From assembly GCA_964644845.1 (NCBI GenBank), contig CAZXXS010000070.1, forward strand, positions 1-45,557: a stretch of DNA of 45,557 bases, given 5' to 3'. The translations under genes were made by a program, and so were the position numbers. Below the pieces are notes generated by a model. The model saw only the letters and a program-made list of their open reading frames with translations. It searched no databases and was not told the DNA's origin. This DNA is from Geothermovivens sp964644845 (GTDB taxonomy: Bacteria; Zhuqueibacterota; Zhuqueibacteria; Oleimicrobiales; Geothermoviventaceae). Numbering within the stretch: position 1 is the stretch's first letter; every line of letters starts with the position of its first letter. Of the stretch, positions 42,533-45,557 are shown piece after piece.

Positions 42533-44185
42533 TCACGCAGTCTCGTGTTCCACCGACTTCGCCACGTTCCTCACAGAGTCGCGGAAGAAAGATGGAGTGA
42601 GACCGGTGATCCGCTTGAAGGCGACATTGAACGCGGACTTCGAGGAAAAACCAACGGTCCGCGCAATCCCCTCAATTGAGTAGTGCCTGTACTTTTCGTC
42701 GGCAAGCATGCGACGCGCTTCCGAAACGCGAAGGTTGTTGACGAGCGACGGAAAGCTGGTGCGGTAGTACTCCCGAATGACCTGAGAAAGATACCTTGAG
42801 CTGACTCCCATTTGTGCCGCCAATTTCTCAAGGGTTAGATCGGGGTGAAGGTACACCCGTTCCTGGCGAAATGCTTGTTCCAGCTCACGAACCAACTTAG
42901 CCCGGGTCTTGTCGGACATTCCGGCTGGTAACGTGTCGGCCTTTGTCCCGTTCGGCCGCTCTGTCGAATACGAATCCAACGCGGACAGCCGCCGTTCAGA
43001 ATCCACCAGTTCCAGGTTGCGTTTCACAAGCTCCCTGTAAGCTACCGTACGCTTAACGTACAAATTGACCACCACAACAACCGAAACAGCGGCCATCAAA
43101 AACAGTGCAACAGCAAACCGAAACTTCGTCTTGGCCAAACGCAGTTGTTGCTCCCGCAAAGCAATTTCCTGCTCCTTCTTCTCTGTTTCGTACTTCACAC
43201 GCAGCTCGTTGATTTGCCTGGCGTTCTCTCTGGTTAGCAGGGTGTCATGCCCGTCGCTGTACCGGCGTAGTGTACGGAGGGCCCGGACGTACTGCCCCAG
43301 GCCCTCGTACGCCGAAGCCAAATTCCAGAGCCCTTCCATCAGCTCGTGTTCGAATCCGTGTTCCTGGGCCAGACGAACGACCTCGTCCAGGACGGACTTT
43401 GCTTCCTGAAAACGACGTTGCCCCAGCAGGGCCTTTCCAAGATTTGTGGACGCGTGCACGTACAGAAGAACACTCGTAGACTCGGGATGGGCTGCCAGAG
43501 CCTGACGGGCAAAGCGTTCGGCTTCCCGGAAACGGGACGCACTGTTGTTCAGGTAGCTCAAGTTGTTGGCTGCTACGGCACGGTAAAATGGGTTGCGTAC
43601 ACCTCGCTGCAGAACTCGACGCAGTACACGTTCTGCCCGAACGCTGTCCCCCTTCTCCGCACAGGCCATTCCGAGATTCAGGAGGTAGCCCGTCACCGCT
43701 TCGGAATCGCCCCGTGCCTCGGCCATGTGGAGCAAACGTTCGAAGGCCGCAATCCCCTCGTCGAAATTCTTCAACCGCATGTGCAGGACTGCCAGATTGT
43801 TGACGGCACTCTCGACTACAGGGGTGTCACCAGCTGCTTCCGCCAGGTGAATCGCTCGATCGTACGAGCGGGTTGCTTCGTGGAAGCGGCCGGAAAGCGC
43901 GTAGTAACGACCGTACCGAAGGTGGAGACGCGCTTCAAGGCGTTCGTCCGGACGCTTCCGAAGCAAACGCTTGGCTTGCTTGAGCACTTCCGAAGCTCGT
44001 TCGGGATCGCTTTCCACAACCTGGTTTGCTACCTCCAAAAGAATGGCGATCTTCTGCGAATCGCTGCTGGCTTCCTGGGAAGCCAGGATCAGCGAGTCCA
44101 CGGAGCTGGCGGAACCACTCCTCGCAGCCACAAGAAGGAGCAAAAGCGCAGTCTTCCAAATGCTGTTTTTTGGAAAAAGCCTCAC
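42533..44185 (-). CDS. membrane-spanning TPR sensor fused to an AraC-type DNA-binding domain
   Basis: 550 aa. Start GTG 44185 is the only start in frame before the hydrophobic leader (SIWKTALLLLLVAARSGSAS); no clear ribosome site is seen, so initiation may be weak. Residues about 30-330 are TPR repeats (SAVNNLAVLHMRLKNFDEGI, LLNLGMACAEKGDSVRAERV) on the outer side. A coiled coil (YETEKKEQEIALREQQLRLA), a membrane helix at about 355-376 (FAVALFLMAAVSVVVVVNLY) and a short cytosolic linker follow. The AraC helix-turn-helix pair is at about 435-545 (TLEKLAAQMGVSSRYLSQVI, SIEGIARTVGFSSKSAFNVA). It can bind DNA while sensing envelope conditions, and probably controls the flanking surface-protein genes (inference). 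Confidence 0.88.
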   Translation of the reverse strand: MRLFPKNSIWKTALLLLLVAARSGSASSVDSLILASQEASSDSQKIAILLEVANQVVESDPERASEVLKQAKRLLRKRPDERLEARLHLRYGRYYALSGRFHEATRSYDRAIHLAEAAGDTPVVESAVNNLAVLHMRLKNFDEGIAAFERLLHMAEARGDSEAVTGYLLNLGMACAEKGDSVRAERVLRRVLQRGVRNPFYRAVAANNLSYLNNSASRFREAERFARQALAAHPESTSVLLYVHASTNLGKALLGQRRFQEAKSVLDEVVRLAQEHGFEHELMEGLWNLASAYEGLGQYVRALRTLRRYSDGHDTLLTRENARQINELRVKYETEKKEQEIALREQQLRLAKTKFRFAVALFLMAAVSVVVVVNLYVKRTVAYRELVKRNLELVDSERRLSALDSYSTERPNGTKADTLPAGMSDKTRAKLVRELEQAFRQERVYLHPDLTLEKLAAQMGVSSRYLSQVIREYYRTSFPSLVNNLRVSEARRMLADEKYRHYSIEGIARTVGFSSKSAFNVAFKRITGLTPSFFRDSVRNVAKSVEHETA

Positions 44186-44245
44186 CGGTAGGTATGCGGG
44201 TTTGGCTGACCAAGGGTTCGTTCGATTTCACAAACAGGTGTGGCC

Positions 44246-44277
44246 CGTGGGTCGTACACAGGTGTGTACGACCCACG
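44246..44277 (-). terminator. perfect 14-bp inverted repeat behind the Ig-like gene
   Basis: CGTGGGTCGTACAC (44246-44259), loop AGGT, GTGTACGACCCACG (44264-44277). It begins 17 nt after the stop of the Ig-like gene and ends 60 nt before the regulator's GTG. There is no U-tract. It is either the 3' end of the upstream mRNA or a binding site, possibly for the regulator next to it. Confidence 0.5.
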
Positions 44278-44294
44278 TTGCGTTGTCGTTCCCC

Positions 44295-45557
44295 TTACTT
44301 GAGCAACACCACTTTCCGAACGCTTCGACCGTCACTCCAGGATGTCACGATCAGGTAAGTGCCGCTTGGAACCCCTCGCCCCTCTTCGTCCGTAGCGTTC
44401 CAAACGAAGCGGTGGTACCCAGGCTGCAGTCGTCCGTCAAAAATCGTCCGCACCAAACGCCCGGTCAAGTCGAAAATTCGGATCCGTACGTGGTCCGGTT
44501 TGGGTACGTCGAACCGAATGTTCGTCGTGGGGTTAAACGGGTTCGGGTAAACCGGATGTAGACAAAATTGCTTGGGCAGTGGAATTTCGACCGTGACTTT
44601 TCCAAGCTCCTGGCTCTCGCCAGAAAGATCCACCGCTTCCAAACGGTACACACAACGGCTTTGTCCGGCAGGCGCCACGTCGACGTAGTGGAATGAACCC
44701 GTTTCTGCCGCCCCTTGTGGGACCTTTGCGATTTCGACCCAAAAACCATCAGGTCGTTTTCTCTCCAGCACGTACTGCGCAACTTCAGATGCTTGAGAGA
44801 CCGTCCAGTGCAGTTCAATCCCTTTGTTCCGCCTGAAGACACCTTCAAAGGCCTCGAGTCGGACGGCGGTCAGGATGTCGAGCCACCAGTGGTGAGCAAC
44901 GGACTTGTCGCCGTCGGTCACCGAAGCGCTGACCAGATGCCGTCCCGTTCCAAGCTGATCGGCCGAAACCGTGAAGTCGGCACCCTCGCCCTGGAGCTGC
45001 TCGTCCAGGTACCAGCGAACGCGCAGCTGATCCGAATCCGGATCAACCGCCACCACGGAAAATGCCAGTGTACCGCCCCGGGAAAGCGACACAACACTGT
45101 CGGCTGGTTGCCAGCTTACGATCACCGGGGCTCGGTTTCGGTTGAGGACGCGAATGGTTACAGTGACCGTGGTCGAAGCGCCGAGTGTGTCGCTGGCCGT
45201 AATTTCCACAGGCCAGTCGCCGCTTTGTGCGTACGAAGGCCGCCACAGCAGTGCAAAGGCTCCGAGCGTGTCCAGTTTAGCCCCCGGTGGCAAATTCGAA
45301 ACCGCCAGCGAAACAGGGTCACCATCCGGATCCGAAACGCGGATTGGCAGGTACAGGCTGTCAGTTTCGGAAATTGTTGTGTCGGCGGTCACTCGGACCA
45401 CAGGGGCATGATTCGGCAGTGCTTCTAACCTGAAACTCACGGGCTCGCCTTTGCCGCTCACTAACCGAGCCTGAATCGTGACCACACCCGGCTGGCTGCC
45501 AAGGCGGACTCGCACACTGCCCTCGCCGTCAGCGTTCGTCGCGCACCAGTCGACCGG
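44295..45557 (-). CDS. secreted Ig/cadherin-like protein with sorting domain, N-terminus beyond the window
   Basis: The frame stays open to the window edge (420 residues seen), so the start lies outside and the first start codon inside (GTG 45515) is not real. Residues at the edge (TNADGEGSVRVRLGSQPGVV) look like a bacterial Ig-like module. Two cadherin-like/Ig-like domains follow (NHAPVVRVTADTTI, SDPDGDPVSLAVSNLPPGAK; NRAPVIVSWQPAD, VDPDSDQLRVRWYL). Then comes an FN3-like module (ELHWTVSQASEVAQYVLERK) and the FlgD-Ig/T9SS-type tail (YPNPFNPTTNIRFDVP, TDEEGRGVPSGTYLIV, RKVVLLK). A surface protein, probably long, with binding rather than catalytic features. Confidence 0.85.
   Translation of the reverse strand, partial: PVDWCATNADGEGSVRVRLGSQPGVVTIQARLVSGKGEPVSFRLEALPNHAPVVRVTADTTISETDSLYLPIRVSDPDGDPVSLAVSNLPPGAKLDTLGAFALLWRPSYAQSGDWPVEITASDTLGASTTVTVTIRVLNRNRAPVIVSWQPADSVVSLSRGGTLAFSVVAVDPDSDQLRVRWYLDEQLQGEGADFTVSADQLGTGRHLVSASVTDGDKSVAHHWWLDILTAVRLEAFEGVFRRNKGIELHWTVSQASEVAQYVLERKRPDGFWVEIAKVPQGAAETGSFHYVDVAPAGQSRCVYRLEAVDLSGESQELGKVTVEIPLPKQFCLHPVYPNPFNPTTNIRFDVPKPDHVRIRIFDLTGRLVRTIFDGRLQPGYHRFVWNATDEEGRGVPSGTYLIVTSWSDGRSVRKVVLLK

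Noticed and set aside
1..45557. CRISPR arrays, insertion sequences, prophage genes, tRNA or rRNA
   Set aside because: No regularly spaced short repeats, transposase or integrase motifs, or cloverleaf/rRNA signatures were seen. The only regular DNA repeats are coding.

Overview
The window is a moderately GC-rich bacterial chromosome segment. Nearly every gene is on the minus strand, and most have strong Shine-Dalgarno sites of the AAAGGAGGTGA type. Five proteins end in the YPNPFN-type C-terminal domain (FlgD-Ig / type IX secretion type A sorting tag). Together with DUF4837 and an uncharacterised sigma-70-like factor, this suggests a member of the Fibrobacteres-Chlorobi-Bacteroidetes superphylum or a neighbour (Calditrichota/KSB1/Ignavibacteria-like). 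The heavy chaperone and protease load fits a thermophile. Both the phylum and the lifestyle are inferences; there is no rRNA here to settle them.

Layout. (1) 1-9 kb: the tail of an unidentified + strand gene, then a + strand secreted seven-blade repeat protein. Minus-strand genes follow for three exported enzymes (a neutral-ceramidase-like protein, a bleomycin-hydrolase-like cysteine peptidase, a Tat-exported DegT-type aminotransferase) and a MATE exporter. (2) 9.2-30.1 kb: a continuous minus-strand protein quality-control island. In transcription order it reads Hsp20, Hsp20, DnaK, GrpE, DnaJ, ClpB, FtsH, a membrane SpoIIE/PP2C phosphatase with a HAMP domain, a DUF4837 lipoprotein, a bacterial eRF1-like (baeRF) protein, a divergent sigma factor, a rhomboid protease, a membrane Clp-fold (SDH-type) serine protease, Hsp20, Lon and a 56-residue membrane protein. 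Hairpins, one strong U-tract terminator and gaps of 200-475 bp divide it into several transcription units. (3) 30.1-31.1 kb: a 1-kb divergent intergenic region carrying a near-perfect sigma-54 promoter that faces the first hsp20. (4) 31.1-32.0 kb: a + strand YfdX-like lipoprotein. (5) 32.2-45.6 kb: minus-strand giant secreted surface proteins (G8/adhesin-like, LVIVD beta-propeller, a 1495-aa parallel beta-helix, an Ig-like protein cut by the window edge) with a membrane-spanning TPR-AraC regulator among them.

How it may work together. The island combines cytosolic folding (DnaK/DnaJ/GrpE, ClpB, three Hsp20), cytosolic proteolysis (Lon), membrane proteolysis (FtsH, rhomboid, SDH-type Clp-fold protease), a ribosome-associated release-factor relative, and two signalling proteins (phosphatase, sigma factor). 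A dedicated stress sigma factor encoded next to the membrane proteases, with a phosphatase sensor upstream, would make a plausible self-contained envelope/heat-stress circuit. I consider this the most interesting feature of the window. The link between the parts rests on gene order only. No tRNA, rRNA, CRISPR array, insertion sequence or prophage gene was recognised.
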